Shown here in pieces: positions 18,136-27,386 of a DNA stretch of 64,000 nucleotides. The stretch is from an uncultured Cardiobacterium sp. (GTDB taxonomy: Bacteria > Pseudomonadota > Gammaproteobacteria > Cardiobacteriales > Cardiobacteriaceae). Location: positions 57,195-121,194 of the forward strand of contig NZ_CALIZP010000071.1 of NCBI RefSeq assembly GCF_938028825.1, read 5' to 3'. A program made the position numbers and the translations under genes. Every line of letters begins with the position of its first letter. Position 1 is the stretch's first letter. The notes beneath the pieces are model-generated. The model was given only the letters and a program-made list of their open reading frames with translations. It was not told the origin of the DNA and did not search any database.

Positions 18136-18164
18136 AAGTACGGCCTGACACACAGGCCGTACTT
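18136..18164 (-). terminator. Intercistronic terminator/attenuator between the two afuA copies
   Basis: A perfect twelve-base-pair stem (AAGTACGGCCTG / CAGGCCGTACTT) with an ACACA loop. On the minus strand it is followed by TTTTTTAA. It starts only 7 bases after the stop codon of the first afuA copy, so it should raise the level of that binding protein relative to the downstream genes. Confidence 0.85.
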
Positions 18165-18170
18165 AAATTG

Positions 18171-19205
18171 TTATTTACCCATCTTGACCGTTTCTACCCA
18201 TTTATCGATCAACCGCTTGCGCTCATCGGCAGAACCATATTTCGCAAAATCGTAGTCAATCAGTTTCAGCTGCGCGGGATCAGGCGTATTCGGGGCCTGC
18301 TCGGCGGTGGTATTGGTCAGGATTTGCAAGGATTCGCCCTGTTTCCAGGCGGATTCCTGCCCTTCTTTGGACAGCGCCCAATCCACGAACAGCTTGGCGT
18401 TGTCCATGTTGCGCGCGCCTTTCAAAATGCTGACGCCACCCAGTTCGTAGCCCGTGCCTTCACACGGCACGACTAGTTCCAACGGTGCGCCCTTGTTCTT
18501 TTCCAGGGTGTAATCGTGCAGGAAGCCGATGCCGATCGCCGTTTCGCCGCGCGCGGCATTGCGCGACGGGGTTACGCCGGATTTGGTGTATTGCGAGATG
18601 TTCGGGTGCAGCTGACGGAAATAATTAAAGGCTTCGTCCTCACCCCAGAGTTGCACGAAGGTAGCTAGCGCGGTGTAGGCGGTGCCGGCACTTTGCGGGT
18701 CGGCGATTTGCACCTCGCCCTTGTATTCCGGCTTGGTCAGGTCTTTCCAGCATTTCGGCACGTCTTTGATGCCGAGTTTTTGCAGGCGGTCGGTGTTCAC
18801 GCCAAAGCCGAGGATGCCCATGTAAATGGCGGAGGTGTAGTTGCCCTTCACCTTGCCGGGATCGCGGAAACGCTCGGTAATCTGCGGCAGATTGGGCGAC
18901 TGGTAGGCTTCGAGCAGACCGAGCTCACCGGCCTGCGACTGCGGGTCGAAGGTGCCGCCGTACCAGACATCGGCCTGCGGGTTGTTCTTTTCCGCTTCCA
19001 CTTTGGCGAAGGTGCTGCCGGAACCGTTGCGGATGAACGACGCTTTCACGTCGTATTTCTTGCCGAATTCCTGCACGGCGTTTTCACACATCGCGTTCGT
19101 CGCGCTGCAATAAACGACGAGCCGCCCGGCAGCGTGGGCATGGGCGGCCAAAAGGGAACCGGCGGCAATGGCGGCGGCGAGTTTGGTGAAGCGAGACCAT
19201 TTCAT
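18171..19205 (-). CDS. afuA: AfuA-type periplasmic substrate-binding protein (first copy)
   Basis: The 344-residue exported binding protein has a signal peptide ending AHAHA-AG. It shows the same block order as the copy downstream (RLVVYCSATNAMCENAV, DVWYGGTFDPQSQAGELG, ILGFGVNTDRLQKLGI, ADPQSAGTAYTALATF, GIGFLHDYT, PCEGTGYELGGVSILKGARN, FVDWALSKEGQ). It is the promoter-proximal gene of the cluster and is followed by a strong terminator, as is usual when the binding protein is needed in excess. The ATG at 19205 gives a normal signal peptide; an ATG at 19256 would add 17 residues before it. Confidence 0.93.
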   Translation of the reverse strand: MKWSRFTKLAAAIAAGSLLAAHAHAAGRLVVYCSATNAMCENAVQEFGKKYDVKASFIRNGSGSTFAKVEAEKNNPQADVWYGGTFDPQSQAGELGLLEAYQSPNLPQITERFRDPGKVKGNYTSAIYMGILGFGVNTDRLQKLGIKDVPKCWKDLTKPEYKGEVQIADPQSAGTAYTALATFVQLWGEDEAFNYFRQLHPNISQYTKSGVTPSRNAARGETAIGIGFLHDYTLEKNKGAPLELVVPCEGTGYELGGVSILKGARNMDNAKLFVDWALSKEGQESAWKQGESLQILTNTTAEQAPNTPDPAQLKLIDYDFAKYGSADERKRLIDKWVETVKMGK

Positions 19206-19316
19206 AGCAATTACTCCTGATAAAGAGGACGGAACAGGCGCCTGAAACACAGGCATAAGCGGTGAAATATGTGGTTTGGATTAGGCGTAATCAACACATT
19301 CCAACAGCGGTTGCAC

Positions 19317-19322
19317 ATTATA
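19317..19322 (-). promoter_or_regulatory. Possible -10 box of the afu operon
   Basis: A perfect TATAAT on the minus strand about 112 bases before the first afuA start, with only a weak -35 (TTCTTT-like) at the right spacing. I saw no convincing Fur box in the roughly 100-base leader. Confidence 0.4.
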
Positions 19323-19365
19323 GCCACGCAGAGTTGAGGAAAGAAAGCGGGGATTTAACAGCCGC

Positions 19366-20391
19366 CTAACACGACGGCATGACGACCGGCAGGCGGCGTC
19401 CTTCGTCGCTGCTTTGTTGCGCCAGTTCAGTGAGATAGATGACACGCAGCGCCTGTCCGGCGGTAACCATGAGCGGCGCTTCGCCCCGGATGGCGGCGGC
19501 GATGTTGGCGTAGTAGGCGGGAAAATCGCCGCGCAGGGTTTCTATGCGGCGGTTGCCGTCTTCGCGGTAAAGAATGCCCTGTGGCGCGACGGCGTCTGTG
19601 CCGTAAGCGGGATCGACGGGCGTCATGCCCGCTTTGAGCTGGGCTTCCTGCGGATCGAGGCCGTATTTGACGTAGGTGGCAGTCTCGCCTTCGAAGTGGA
19701 AGCGGGCGACCGGGGCGCTGCAATAGGGCGAGGTGTGCAACACGACTTCGTGCGCGGGATAGTGCAACTGCATGTGGGCGTAGTCCACGGTGCGGCTGCC
19801 GGGGCGCAGGGCGCGGCAGTGCCCGGTGACGGCTTGCGGCAGGCCGAAGAGGTCAAGCGCCTGATCAAGCAGGTGCGCGCCGAGGTCGTACCAGATGCCC
19901 GCCCCCGCGCCGGGGTTTTCGCGCCAGCGGTCGCGCACGTGCGGGCGGTAGCGGTCCCAGCGGGAGATGAGGAGGCGTGGGGCGCCGAGGGCGTCGTTGG
20001 CGAGAAGCCGTTTCAGGGTGAGGTAGTCGCCGTCCCAGCGGCGGTTGTGGAAGACGCTGAGCAGGCGGCGGTTTTCGGCGGCGAGGCGGATGAGGGCCTG
20101 CCCTTCGGCGAGGGTGTTCACCATCGGTTTTTCGAGGACGACGTGGCGGCCTGCGGCGAGGCATTGCGCGGCAAGGTCGTAGTGAACGGCGTTCGGCGCG
20201 GTGATGATGACGAGTTCGGCGTCGCTTTCCGCCAGCATGGTGGCAGCATCGGGGTAGCGCGGGATGGGGATGTCGGGCTGCTCACGGCTGCTGACCAGCG
20301 CGTTCAGGCGGTAGGCGGGGTTTGCGGCGACAAGCGGCAGATGGAAGGTGCGGGCGGACATGCCGCAGCCGATGATGGCGGTGTTGATCAT
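19366..20391 (-). CDS. Gfo/Idh/MocA-family oxidoreductase
   Basis: The 341-residue NAD(P)-dependent oxidoreductase has the N-terminal Rossmann fold (AIIGCGMSARTFHLPL), the EKPMVNT motif (about 90-98) that carries the conserved catalytic Lys, and a C-terminal alpha/beta domain with GAGIWYDLGAHLLDQAL. It resembles the E. coli YdgJ group. The substrate is unknown; relatives act on sugars, inositols and other polyols. It stands alone, with a divergent or independent neighbour on each side. Confidence 0.88.
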   Translation of the reverse strand: MINTAIIGCGMSARTFHLPLVAANPAYRLNALVSSREQPDIPIPRYPDAATMLAESDAELVIITAPNAVHYDLAAQCLAAGRHVVLEKPMVNTLAEGQALIRLAAENRRLLSVFHNRRWDGDYLTLKRLLANDALGAPRLLISRWDRYRPHVRDRWRENPGAGAGIWYDLGAHLLDQALDLFGLPQAVTGHCRALRPGSRTVDYAHMQLHYPAHEVVLHTSPYCSAPVARFHFEGETATYVKYGLDPQEAQLKAGMTPVDPAYGTDAVAPQGILYREDGNRRIETLRGDFPAYYANIAAAIRGEAPLMVTAGQALRVIYLTELAQQSSDEGRRLPVVMPSC

Positions 20392-20496
20392 GGGGTGTCT
20401 CCGGTTCTCTGTTCACGGCGGTTTTTATTATCGCCCCTTCCGTTGCGGCGCGACACTGCCTGCGAGTACCGCGCTTTTAATCTGCGACAGGCTTTC

Positions 20497-20521
20497 GCCA
20501 GGCGGCGTGGTTGCCGGGTTA
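20497..20521 (+). repeat. REP-like repeat core copy
   Basis: The sequence GCCAGGCGGCGTGGTTGCCG, followed by GGTTA, is a short copy of the dispersed GTCAAGCGGCGTGGTTGCCG repeat, lying between the oxidoreductase and the phosphodiesterase genes. Confidence 0.55.
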
Positions 20522-20582
20522 TGGCGCCTGCATATGTTGAAGGCGCTGCCGGGGCAGCGCCTTTTCTTTGTGGGCGGATGGA

Positions 20583-21779
20583 TTACAGCCCCTTGCAGTT
20601 GGCGTAGTAGGTCACGGTCGCCGGCCAGTCGCTGAAGATGCCGACGATGCCGACATCTTTGGCAAGCGCGTCGAGGTAATGGTAGGTGTCGCCGTCTTTT
20701 TTGCCGAGCGCTTCCACGCCGGTGAAGTACCAGCCGCCGCCTTTTGCCAGCGGGCCGGAGCGTTCCAGCGTCCAGGTGATGAGTTTGAAGCCGTTGTCTT
20801 TCGCCGCTTTGGCGTAGTCGGAGACGCCGAATGTGCCGCCGTCGTTTTTCACGAGCATCGGCATGGCGGGCGCGAGGTATTGCAGGCCGAGTGTGCGCCA
20901 TTCGGGCATTTCCTTGATGCGGGCGGCGGTGTCGAGGGTTTCATCGAGGAATACCGCCTGTTTGCCGTAGTCGCCGCCTTTGGTCAACCAGTAGCGGATG
21001 ACTTCCGGCTGGAAGGATTGCGGGAAGACGTCGCCGGGGGCGACGCCGGCTGTGGCGTAGTCATCGAGCATTTTTTGCGCGTATTGTTCGAGGGTGAAGC
21101 CGTCGTACGGCATGGCGACGACCGGTTCTTTCAGTTCCGGGGTCATTTTCACGCCGAGGCTTTTGAAGAGGGCGATGCTTTCTTTGTGCGTCATCAGTTC
21201 GCCGTTTTGCGTGTACAGCTCGGTGCGCCAGGCGGGCGTGCCCTGCATGTATTCTTCCACGCTGCGCGCGCCTTTGTTGCCGCCGTCCATTTTGCCTTTG
21301 AGCGTTTTGAATTCGGCGAGGGTGATGTCCGAGGTGCGGCATTCGGCCTCGGCTTCTTTCACCAGTTTGCCGTCGGCATCGTATTCGGCAGGTTTGAACG
21401 GCACACTGCATTTGGCGGCCAGCGGGGTGGCGAGGATGTTGGTGGTGTTGTGCAGGTCGTTTTGCGCGTGGCGGCAGACGAGTTCTTTGTCTTTGGTGAA
21501 GGCGACGTCGCATTCGAGGATGCCCGCCCCCTCCCGTGCCCCGGCGAGATAGGAGTCGCGGGTGTGTTCCGGGAATTGCAGCGCCGCGCCCCGGTGCGCG
21601 ATGCTGAATGTGCTTCTTTTCGGGGTCTGCTGGGCGCAGGCTTTGAGTTCGTCTTTCAGCGCGCCGTCTTCGAGGTTATCGATGAGGTAGAACGGGCGCA
21701 CGCCGTAGGTGAGCGGTTCTGCGGCGTAAGCGGCAGTGCTGAGGGCGGCACAGACGGCCAGGGTAAGGGAACGTGTCAT
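20583..21779 (-). CDS. Periplasmic glycerophosphodiester phosphodiesterase (GlpQ-like)
   Basis: The 398-residue exported protein starts with a Sec signal (MTRSLTLAVCAALSTAAYAA). The GDPD TIM-barrel signatures follow: FSIAHRGAALQFPEHT, ILECDVAFTKDKELVCRH (catalytic HR...E.D...H), MTPELKEP and FGVSDYAKAAKDNGF-type distal elements. It hydrolyses glycerophosphodiesters to glycerol-3-phosphate and an alcohol. A roughly 100-residue insert after the catalytic His marks a long subfamily distinct from E. coli GlpQ. The start at 21779 is chosen for the signal peptide; an in-frame ATG at 21839 adds 20 residues in front. Confidence 0.87.
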   Translation of the reverse strand: MTRSLTLAVCAALSTAAYAAEPLTYGVRPFYLIDNLEDGALKDELKACAQQTPKRSTFSIAHRGAALQFPEHTRDSYLAGAREGAGILECDVAFTKDKELVCRHAQNDLHNTTNILATPLAAKCSVPFKPAEYDADGKLVKEAEAECRTSDITLAEFKTLKGKMDGGNKGARSVEEYMQGTPAWRTELYTQNGELMTHKESIALFKSLGVKMTPELKEPVVAMPYDGFTLEQYAQKMLDDYATAGVAPGDVFPQSFQPEVIRYWLTKGGDYGKQAVFLDETLDTAARIKEMPEWRTLGLQYLAPAMPMLVKNDGGTFGVSDYAKAAKDNGFKLITWTLERSGPLAKGGGWYFTGVEALGKKDGDTYHYLDALAKDVGIVGIFSDWPATVTYYANCKGL

Positions 21780-21863
21780 TTTGTTGCTCCATTGTGTGAA
21801 ATCCGCGCGCATTGTAGGCGTTTGCCACAGGATATTCACGGAATTGCCACACCCCTTCCCCGC

Positions 21864-21869
21864 TATAAT
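21864..21869 (+). promoter_or_regulatory. -10 box before the small lipoprotein gene
   Basis: A perfect TATAAT 30 bases before the ATG of the 115-residue lipoprotein. No good -35 lies at 16-18 bases; TTGCCA is present but only 14 bases away. Confidence 0.4.
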
Positions 21870-21898
21870 GCGTTTTTTTCTATCCGACGGAATGTGTT

Positions 21899-22246
21899 AT
21901 GCAAAAAATACTGCTGCTCTCTTTCGCCATCCTGCTCGCCGCTTGTGCCGCCGACGGGCGCGTCTCGGAAAGCATGGCGCGGGAAATCGTTTCGCCGCTG
22001 GTTGACCAGCAATGCCGCACCCAGCTCAACAAACGCCAGGAATGGCAAATCGCCTCCGCCCTGATGGGCGATGACGTAAAAAACCGCTGGGAAAACAAAG
22101 TCTGCGGCTGCGTCAGCGAGGAGGCGCCGGCGAACATGACCAATCAGGAAATGTTGCAGGTCATCAACCCCGCGACGCGCAACCAGGCGGTGACGAATGT
22201 GGCGGTGAAGACGCTCAGCGCCTGCATCAAGCGGGTGTTGCACTGA
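21899..22246 (+). CDS. Small lipoprotein, unknown function
   Basis: The 115-residue protein begins with a lipoprotein signal peptide (MQKILLLSFAILLAACAADG, lipobox LAAC, mature Cys at about 16). The mature part has four cysteines including a CGC motif (KVCGCVSEEAP), a helical segment at 55-75 and a conserved-looking C-terminus (TLSACIKRVLH). I do not recognise a family. It is divergent from the phosphodiesterase and upstream of metK, with a 135-base gap, so it is probably a separate unit. Confidence 0.75.
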   Translation: MQKILLLSFAILLAACAADGRVSESMAREIVSPLVDQQCRTQLNKRQEWQIASALMGDDVKNRWENKVCGCVSEEAPANMTNQEMLQVINPATRNQAVTNVAVKTLSACIKRVLH

Positions 22247-22381
22247 CCCGCCCGGCATGGCGTTATGCGCAGTCGTTATCATCACCATCAGCCTATTTTG
22301 ATACGATAACGCCGCCCGCCGCAGAGGGTTGAGCAGCGGCATTCCAGTATTTCCATCCACGCAAATTTCAAGGAGAACGGC

Positions 22382-23527
22382 ATGAGCCATTACCTGTTTA
22401 CTTCCGAATCCGTGTCCGAAGGGCACCCCGACAAAATCGCCGACCAAATTTCCGATGCGGTGCTTGACGCCATCATCGCCCAGGACAAACACGCCCGCGT
22501 CGCCTGCGAAACCCTCATCAAGACCGGCATGGTCGTGGTCGCCGGCGAAGTCAGCACCTCCGCCTGGGTCGATCTCGAACACATCGTGCGCGAAACCATC
22601 ACCGACATCGGCTACAACAGCTCCAACGTCGGCTTTGACGGCGAAACCTGCGCCGTGCTGAACGCCATCGGCAAACAGTCCTCCGACATCGCCCAGGGCG
22701 TTGACCGCGAAGAAAAACGCAAACAGGGCGCGGGCGACCAGGGGCTGATGTTCGGCTACGCCTGCGACGAAACGCCGGCCCTGATGCCCGCGCCGATTAC
22801 CTACGCGCACCGCCTCGTCGAGCGCCAGTCCAAAGTGCGCCGCGACGGCATCCTGCCGTGGCTGCGCCCCGATGCCAAATCACAAGTAACCTTCCGCTAC
22901 GAAGACGACAAAATCACCGGCATTGACGCCGTCGTCCTATCCACCCAGCACGACCCGGATATCTCGCAGAAAGACCTGCAAGAAGCCGTGCGCGAACTCA
23001 TCATCGACAAAGTCCTGCCCGCCGAATGGCTCGACAACAACACCAAATTCCACATCAACCCGACCGGCAAATTCGTCATCGGCGGCCCCGTCGGCGACTG
23101 CGGCCTGACCGGGCGCAAAATCATCGTCGATACCTACGGCGGCTCCGCGCACCACGGCGGCGGCGCCTTCTCCGGCAAAGATCCCTCAAAGGTGGACCGC
23201 AGTGCCGCTTATGCCGGGCGCTATGTGGCGAAAAACATCGTCGCCGCCGGGCTGGCCAGGCGCTGCGAAGTGCAAGTGTCCTACGCCATCGGCGTCGCCG
23301 AGCCGACCTCCGTCATGGTCAACACCTTCGGCACCGGCACCCTTCCGGATGAAGAAATCGTCAAACGCGTGCGCGCTGTGTTCGACCTCACCCCCTACGG
23401 CATCATCGAAATGCTCGACCTCATCCGCCCGATCTACCGCCAGACCGCCGCTTACGGCCACTTTGGCCGCGAACTGCCGGACTTCACCTGGGAAAAAACC
23501 GACCGCGCCGACGCGCTGAAACGGTAA
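22382..23527 (+). CDS. metK: S-adenosylmethionine synthetase
   Basis: The 381-residue enzyme makes SAM from methionine and ATP. Hallmarks are [22 protein letters not shown] at the N-terminus, [12 protein letters not shown] (about 118), the P-loop-like [16 protein letters not shown] (about 260) and the end [14 protein letters not shown]. The length matches bacterial MetK (about 384). A strong terminator follows. I saw no recognisable SAM-responsive riboswitch in the 135-base leader. The AAGGAG ribosome-binding site is well placed. Confidence 0.98.
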   Translation: MSHYLFTSESVSEGHPDKIADQISDAVLDAIIAQDKHARVACETLIKTGMVVVAGEVSTSAWVDLEHIVRETITDIGYNSSNVGFDGETCAVLNAIGKQSSDIAQGVDREEKRKQGAGDQGLMFGYACDETPALMPAPITYAHRLVERQSKVRRDGILPWLRPDAKSQVTFRYEDDKITGIDAVVLSTQHDPDISQKDLQEAVRELIIDKVLPAEWLDNNTKFHINPTGKFVIGGPVGDCGLTGRKIIVDTYGGSAHHGGGAFSGKDPSKVDRSAAYAGRYVAKNIVAAGLARRCEVQVSYAIGVAEPTSVMVNTFGTGTLPDEEIVKRVRAVFDLTPYGIIEMLDLIRPIYRQTAAYGHFGRELPDFTWEKTDRADALKR

Positions 23528-23549
23528 GAATTTCCCGCCATTGCAAAAC

Positions 23550-23578
23550 GCCGAATGCCACAAGCATTCGGCATTTTT
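23550..23578 (+). terminator. Rho-independent terminator of metK
   Basis: Nine-base-pair stem GCCGAATGC / GCATTCGGC, loop CACAA, then ATTTTTA, starting 22 bases after the stop codon. Confidence 0.88.
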
Positions 23579-23599
23579 ATATAGAAAAAGGAATACACA

Positions 23600-24079
23600 A
23601 TGCCAACAGAAGAAAAGAAACTTGAAGGATTAGGCGGCTGGCTGATATTGGTCGGCATCGGCCTATTTGTCAACCCGATACGCTTATGGATAGGAATGGC
23701 GCAAATTTATCAGGGCATGAAAAGCAACGGCTCCTGGGAATTGATTATGTCTGGCGAGGCGGATAGGTATTATCCGGGCATAAAGGCGTTAATTCTGGGT
23801 GAGTTTACAATATACGCTTTGCAAATTACTTTCTATATTGTGCTGATTACCCTGTTTTTTATGAAAAAAAGGTTATTCCCCAAGCTATTTATCGCAGTAG
23901 TGGTTCTAAATTGTCTATTTTGCTTTGCTGATACAATTTTCTCATCTAACATTCTGCCGAAAGAAATGCTTCCGGCCACCGGAAGCAGTGGAGTAATTAT
24001 CCGCTATCTTGTTTATCTCGCTATCTGGGGGACCTATATGCTGATATCCAAGCGGGTAAAGGCAACCTTTATCCATTAA
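23600..24079 (+). CDS. DUF2569-type membrane protein
   Basis: The 159-residue protein begins with the characteristic KLEGLGGWLILVGIGLFVNP and has four membrane segments (about 10-30, 65-90, 95-115 and 130-150), which fits the DUF2569 family (E. coli YdgK relatives). Its function is unknown. Its base composition is more AT-rich than the neighbours. It is a single gene between the metK terminator and a repeat-rich spacer. No clear ribosome-binding site beyond an A-rich stretch (GAAAAAGGAAT) is seen. Confidence 0.8.
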   Translation: MPTEEKKLEGLGGWLILVGIGLFVNPIRLWIGMAQIYQGMKSNGSWELIMSGEADRYYPGIKALILGEFTIYALQITFYIVLITLFFMKKRLFPKLFIAVVVLNCLFCFADTIFSSNILPKEMLPATGSSGVIIRYLVYLAIWGTYMLISKRVKATFIH

Positions 24080-24356
24080 GCAGGCGCAAGTCTGCTTTTT
24101 GCGCTCTTGGCAGCAGCACAGAAGAAAAGACCGCCAAGCGGCGTCATTACCGGGTTCGTCAAGTGGCATTATTGCCGGGTTTTGTCGCTGCGCGGTTTGT
24201 TTGCTGCCCTCTCTCCAACCCCTCCGCCGGGTACCCACAAAACGCGAGCGTTTTTGTGGGGCGCGGCCACGGAGAAGGGGCTTTTTTTGTGCGCGTTTCA
24301 GGATTGGAGGCTCGCCGCCAGGCGGCGTAAAAACCGGGCCCGTCAAGCGGCGATAA
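24080..24356. repeat. Composite REP-like repeat cluster
   Basis: This spacer has no gene. It carries two tandem copies of the dispersed repeat (CCGCCAAGCGGCGTCATTAC at about 24131 and CGTCAAGTGGCATTATTGCC at 24157, the latter continuing into TTTGTCGCTGCGCGG). A palindrome follows (CCCACAAAACGC / GCGTTTTTGTGGG, 24234-24260), then a partial copy CCCGTCAAGCGGCG near 24337. The cluster lies between convergent genes. Confidence 0.65.
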
Positions 24357-24380
24357 AAAACGCCCCCGCAGGGGCGTTTT
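24357..24380 (-). terminator. Terminator of the OPT transporter gene
   Basis: Stem CGCCCC / GGGGCG extended by A/T pairs. Read on the minus strand it ends in a T-run. It lies just after the OPT stop codon. Confidence 0.75.
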
Positions 24381-24396
24381 TCTTTTTATGCCGCAA

Positions 24397-26424
24397 TCAG
24401 CGCCTGGCGGCGGTGAGAGTGCGGTGGGCGAAGACGCTCATCCCGCCGATGAAGGCGGCGAGGCCCAGCCAGGCGGCAGTCGTGCCCCAGTTGGCGAGAT
24501 TCAGCGCCAGCGGTGCATCCGAGCCGCCGTTGGTGACGGAGATGACGATGACGAAGGCGAGGATGACACCAATCAGGCTTTCGCCGACAATCAGCCCGGC
24601 GGCGAAGAGTGTGCCGATGCGGTCAGCGGCAGCAACACGTTTTTCGCTGTCCGCACCGTAGCGGCTGCGAATATGGCCACGCAGGAAGGCAGCGAGGAAG
24701 GCGCCGATGATAATCGGCATGTTGATGGACGGCGGCAGATAGATGCCCATGCCGACCGCCAGCGCCGGCAAGCGTTTGTGGCCACGGCTCGTTTTTTTCA
24801 GCAGCAGGTCGGCGGCAATCAGCACCACGCCGATGGCGACACCGCTCAGAATGTATTGCCATTGCAGATCGTGCGCGAAGATGCCTTTGGTGATGCTGGT
24901 CATCAGTGTCGCCTGCGGTGCGGACATCGCTTCGGCTTCGTTCATGCCGGGACGCGGCATGGCGTCGGGGAAGCCGTAGGCCTGATAGAGCAGTTGCAGC
25001 ACCGGCGCGACGACGACGGCGCCGACCACTACGCCGATGATCAGCGCCACCTGTTGCCGCCACGGGGTTGCTTGCAGCAGGTAGCCGGTTTTCAGGTCTT
25101 GCAGGTTGTCGTTGGAAATGGAGGCGACGCAGACCACCGCCGAGCCGCAGAAGAGGGTGAGCGCCAGCAGGAAGCGGCGGTTGCCTTCGTCGGCAAAGAG
25201 TCCGCCGGATTCGCCAATCAGGAGCAGCACCAGCGAGATGATGATGATGGAGATGATGCCGATGCCGGAAATCGGGCTGGAAGAGGAACCGACCAGCCCC
25301 GCCATGTAGCCGCAGGCGGCGGCGACGAGGAAGCCGATGATGACGGTGAGCAGCACGCAGGCGATGACCAGCAGCCAGGCGATGCCGCTGGGGATCGTCG
25401 CCGCATCAATGAAGTGGTAGAAACTGAAGCCGAGCAGCACCATCATGACGAGGGTGATGGCAATCATCGCTCGCGGCGACAAATCCTGCTCGATGCGCGC
25501 GGTGGAGGCGGGCGCGTTGCCGCCGAAGGTGCGAAAAGACTGCTTCATGCCTTCAACGGTCGGTTTCAGGAGGGTAATCAGCGTCCAGATGGCGGCGATA
25601 CCGATGGTGCCTGCGCCGATGAAACGCACTTTTTCCCGCCACAGCGTCATGGCAAACGCGGTCATGTCCGCACCGTCCGGCATCGGCGTGGCCGCAGAAA
25701 AGAACGGCACCGCACCGCCCCAGGCGAAGGCGATGCCGAGCAGGATGGCGATGCCGCCGGTCAGCCCGACCAGATAGCCCGCGCCGAGCAGCGCCAGCGA
25801 GTAACCCATCGGCAGTTGGAAAATGGCGTTGCCGCTTTTGAACCAGTAACCGGCGCTGTCGCTGATGACGCGCAACCCCTGGCTCAAGAAGCCGATGGTG
25901 CCTGCGAGCAGCCCGCCCGCGACAATCTCGCGGATGCCGCTGTCGCCGCTGCCTTCTGCGGCGCTGTGGCTGCCGACTTTGAGGATTTCTGCCGCCGCAA
26001 CCCCTTCCGGGTAGGGCAAATCCGTCTTCACCACCATCGCATAACGCAGCGGGATGGTGAAAATCACCCCGAGGATGCCGCCCGCGATGCAGAGCAGCGT
26101 CGTCTGCCAGAACGGGAAACCGGCCCAATAGCCCGCCACCAGCAGGCCGGGCAGGACGAAAATCACGCTGGAAATCGTGCCGGCGGCGGATGCCTGCGTC
26201 TGCACCATGTTGTTTTCCAGAATATTGCTGCCGCTGGCGAATTTCAGCACCGCCATGGAAATCACCGCCGCCGGGATAGAGGAGGCAAAGGTCAGGCCGA
26301 CTTTCAGGCCGAGATACACATTGGAGGCGGTAAAAACCACCGTAATCAGCGCGCCCAGCACCATGCCGCGCAGCGTCAGCTCGCGCACATGGGCGAGTGG
26401 GTCGGAAAGCGGATTCACAGACAT
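24397..26424 (-). CDS. OPT-family oligopeptide transporter
   Basis: The 675-residue protein has about 15-16 hydrophobic segments. Family features include ELTLRGMVLGALITVVFTA near the start, NVYLGLKVGLTFASSIPAAV (about 38-57), SGSNILENNMVQTQASAAGT (about 66-86) and the NDNLQDLKTGYLLQATPW segment (about 405). Bacterial OPT proteins import oligopeptides or metal-chelate complexes by proton symport; the substrate is not evident. The start at 26424 is chosen because GAGG lies 9 bases before it; the alternative ATG at 26439 would place that site within the gene. Confidence 0.92.
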   Translation of the reverse strand: MSVNPLSDPLAHVRELTLRGMVLGALITVVFTASNVYLGLKVGLTFASSIPAAVISMAVLKFASGSNILENNMVQTQASAAGTISSVIFVLPGLLVAGYWAGFPFWQTTLLCIAGGILGVIFTIPLRYAMVVKTDLPYPEGVAAAEILKVGSHSAAEGSGDSGIREIVAGGLLAGTIGFLSQGLRVISDSAGYWFKSGNAIFQLPMGYSLALLGAGYLVGLTGGIAILLGIAFAWGGAVPFFSAATPMPDGADMTAFAMTLWREKVRFIGAGTIGIAAIWTLITLLKPTVEGMKQSFRTFGGNAPASTARIEQDLSPRAMIAITLVMMVLLGFSFYHFIDAATIPSGIAWLLVIACVLLTVIIGFLVAAACGYMAGLVGSSSSPISGIGIISIIIISLVLLLIGESGGLFADEGNRRFLLALTLFCGSAVVCVASISNDNLQDLKTGYLLQATPWRQQVALIIGVVVGAVVVAPVLQLLYQAYGFPDAMPRPGMNEAEAMSAPQATLMTSITKGIFAHDLQWQYILSGVAIGVVLIAADLLLKKTSRGHKRLPALAVGMGIYLPPSINMPIIIGAFLAAFLRGHIRSRYGADSEKRVAAADRIGTLFAAGLIVGESLIGVILAFVIVISVTNGGSDAPLALNLANWGTTAAWLGLAAFIGGMSVFAHRTLTAARR

Positions 26425-26556
26425 AAACAAAAACCTCATAAATGGACGAGCGCCGAATGTTGAAATTAAGTTAATGAAAAGTCAAGAAAAGGTGCGGAAA
26501 AAATACCGTGAACTGTGAAAAAATAACCACTCTCGCCCTTTTTTACGGAAAAAACC

Positions 26557-27345
26557 ATGAAACTGAAACAAATCCTGTGCATAAGCGCCATCACCGTCAT
26601 CGCCGGCTGCGAATCCATGGCCGACCTCGCCGGCTACAACTCGCAGGCGCTGAACCTCAAAGCCTCCGAAAGCTACTTCACCCTGCTCAGCGAGGCGCGC
26701 AACGAAAACGCGCTGGATACCCGCTCCTCCACCGCGCAGCGCGTCCACCGCGTCTTCAACCGCATGGTGCCGGTGGCAAACGCCGACAACCGCACCGGCA
26801 TCCCGTTCGACTGGCAGATGAACGTGCTGCGTTCCGACGAATTGAACGCCTGGGCGATGCCGGGCGGGAAAATGGCGGTGTACAGCGGCCTTGTCGAAAA
26901 ACTGCAACTTTCCGACGACGAACTCGCCGCCGTCATCGGCCACGAAATGACCCACGCCCTGCGCGAACACACCAAAGCGCAAGTCGGCCAGCAACTGCTC
27001 ACCGGCATCGGCATGCAAATCGGCAGCGCGGTGCTGGCGAGCAAAGGCAACATCGACCCGGACATGCTCAACATGGGCTCCTCGCTGCTTGCCGAATACG
27101 GCATCAACAAACCGTTCAGCCGCCAGCACGAAACCGAAGCGGACATCGGCGGGCTGATGCTGATGGCGCGCGCCGGCTACAACCCGCAGGCGGCCATTTC
27201 CGTCTGGCAGAAAATGGCACAGGCGGGCGGCGGCAGCATGCCGACCTTCCTCTCCACCCACCCCAGCAGCGGTGACCGCATCGCTGTCCTGCAACAATAC
27301 ATGCCGGAAGCGATGAACCTCTACATGCAAAGCCGCCCGCGCTGA
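26557..27345 (+). CDS. M48-family metalloprotease lipoprotein
   Basis: The 262-residue protein has a lipoprotein signal (MKLKQILCISAITVIAGCES, lipobox IAGC). The M48 core follows: AWAMPGGKMAVYSGLV (about 99-114), zinc motif HEMTH (129-133) and the third-ligand motif HETEADIGGL (191-200). The C-terminus has FLSTHPSSGDRI, typical of LoiP/YcaL-like and BepA-type proteases. It probably acts in outer-membrane protein quality control at the inner face of the outer membrane or in the periplasm. It is divergent from the OPT gene and followed by a good terminator. Confidence 0.93.
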   Translation: MKLKQILCISAITVIAGCESMADLAGYNSQALNLKASESYFTLLSEARNENALDTRSSTAQRVHRVFNRMVPVANADNRTGIPFDWQMNVLRSDELNAWAMPGGKMAVYSGLVEKLQLSDDELAAVIGHEMTHALREHTKAQVGQQLLTGIGMQIGSAVLASKGNIDPDMLNMGSSLLAEYGINKPFSRQHETEADIGGLMLMARAGYNPQAAISVWQKMAQAGGGSMPTFLSTHPSSGDRIAVLQQYMPEAMNLYMQSRPR

Positions 27346-27359
27346 ATGCGAAACACCAA

Positions 27360-27386
27360 AAAACCCCCGCTTGCGGGGGATTTTTT
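27360..27386 (+). terminator. Terminator of the M48 gene
   Basis: Stem CCCCCGC / GCGGGGG with a TT loop, then ATTTTTT, 18 bases after the stop codon. The rest of the spacer up to 27643 shows no gene. Confidence 0.82.

Noticed and set aside
19206..19365. Fur box upstream of the afu cluster
   Set aside because: The leader has a TATAAT but no convincing GATAATGATAATCATTATC-like sequence, so iron regulation is not claimed.
22247..22381. SAM-type riboswitch in front of metK
   Set aside because: No recognisable SAM aptamer core or terminator/antiterminator pair could be traced in the 135-base leader.
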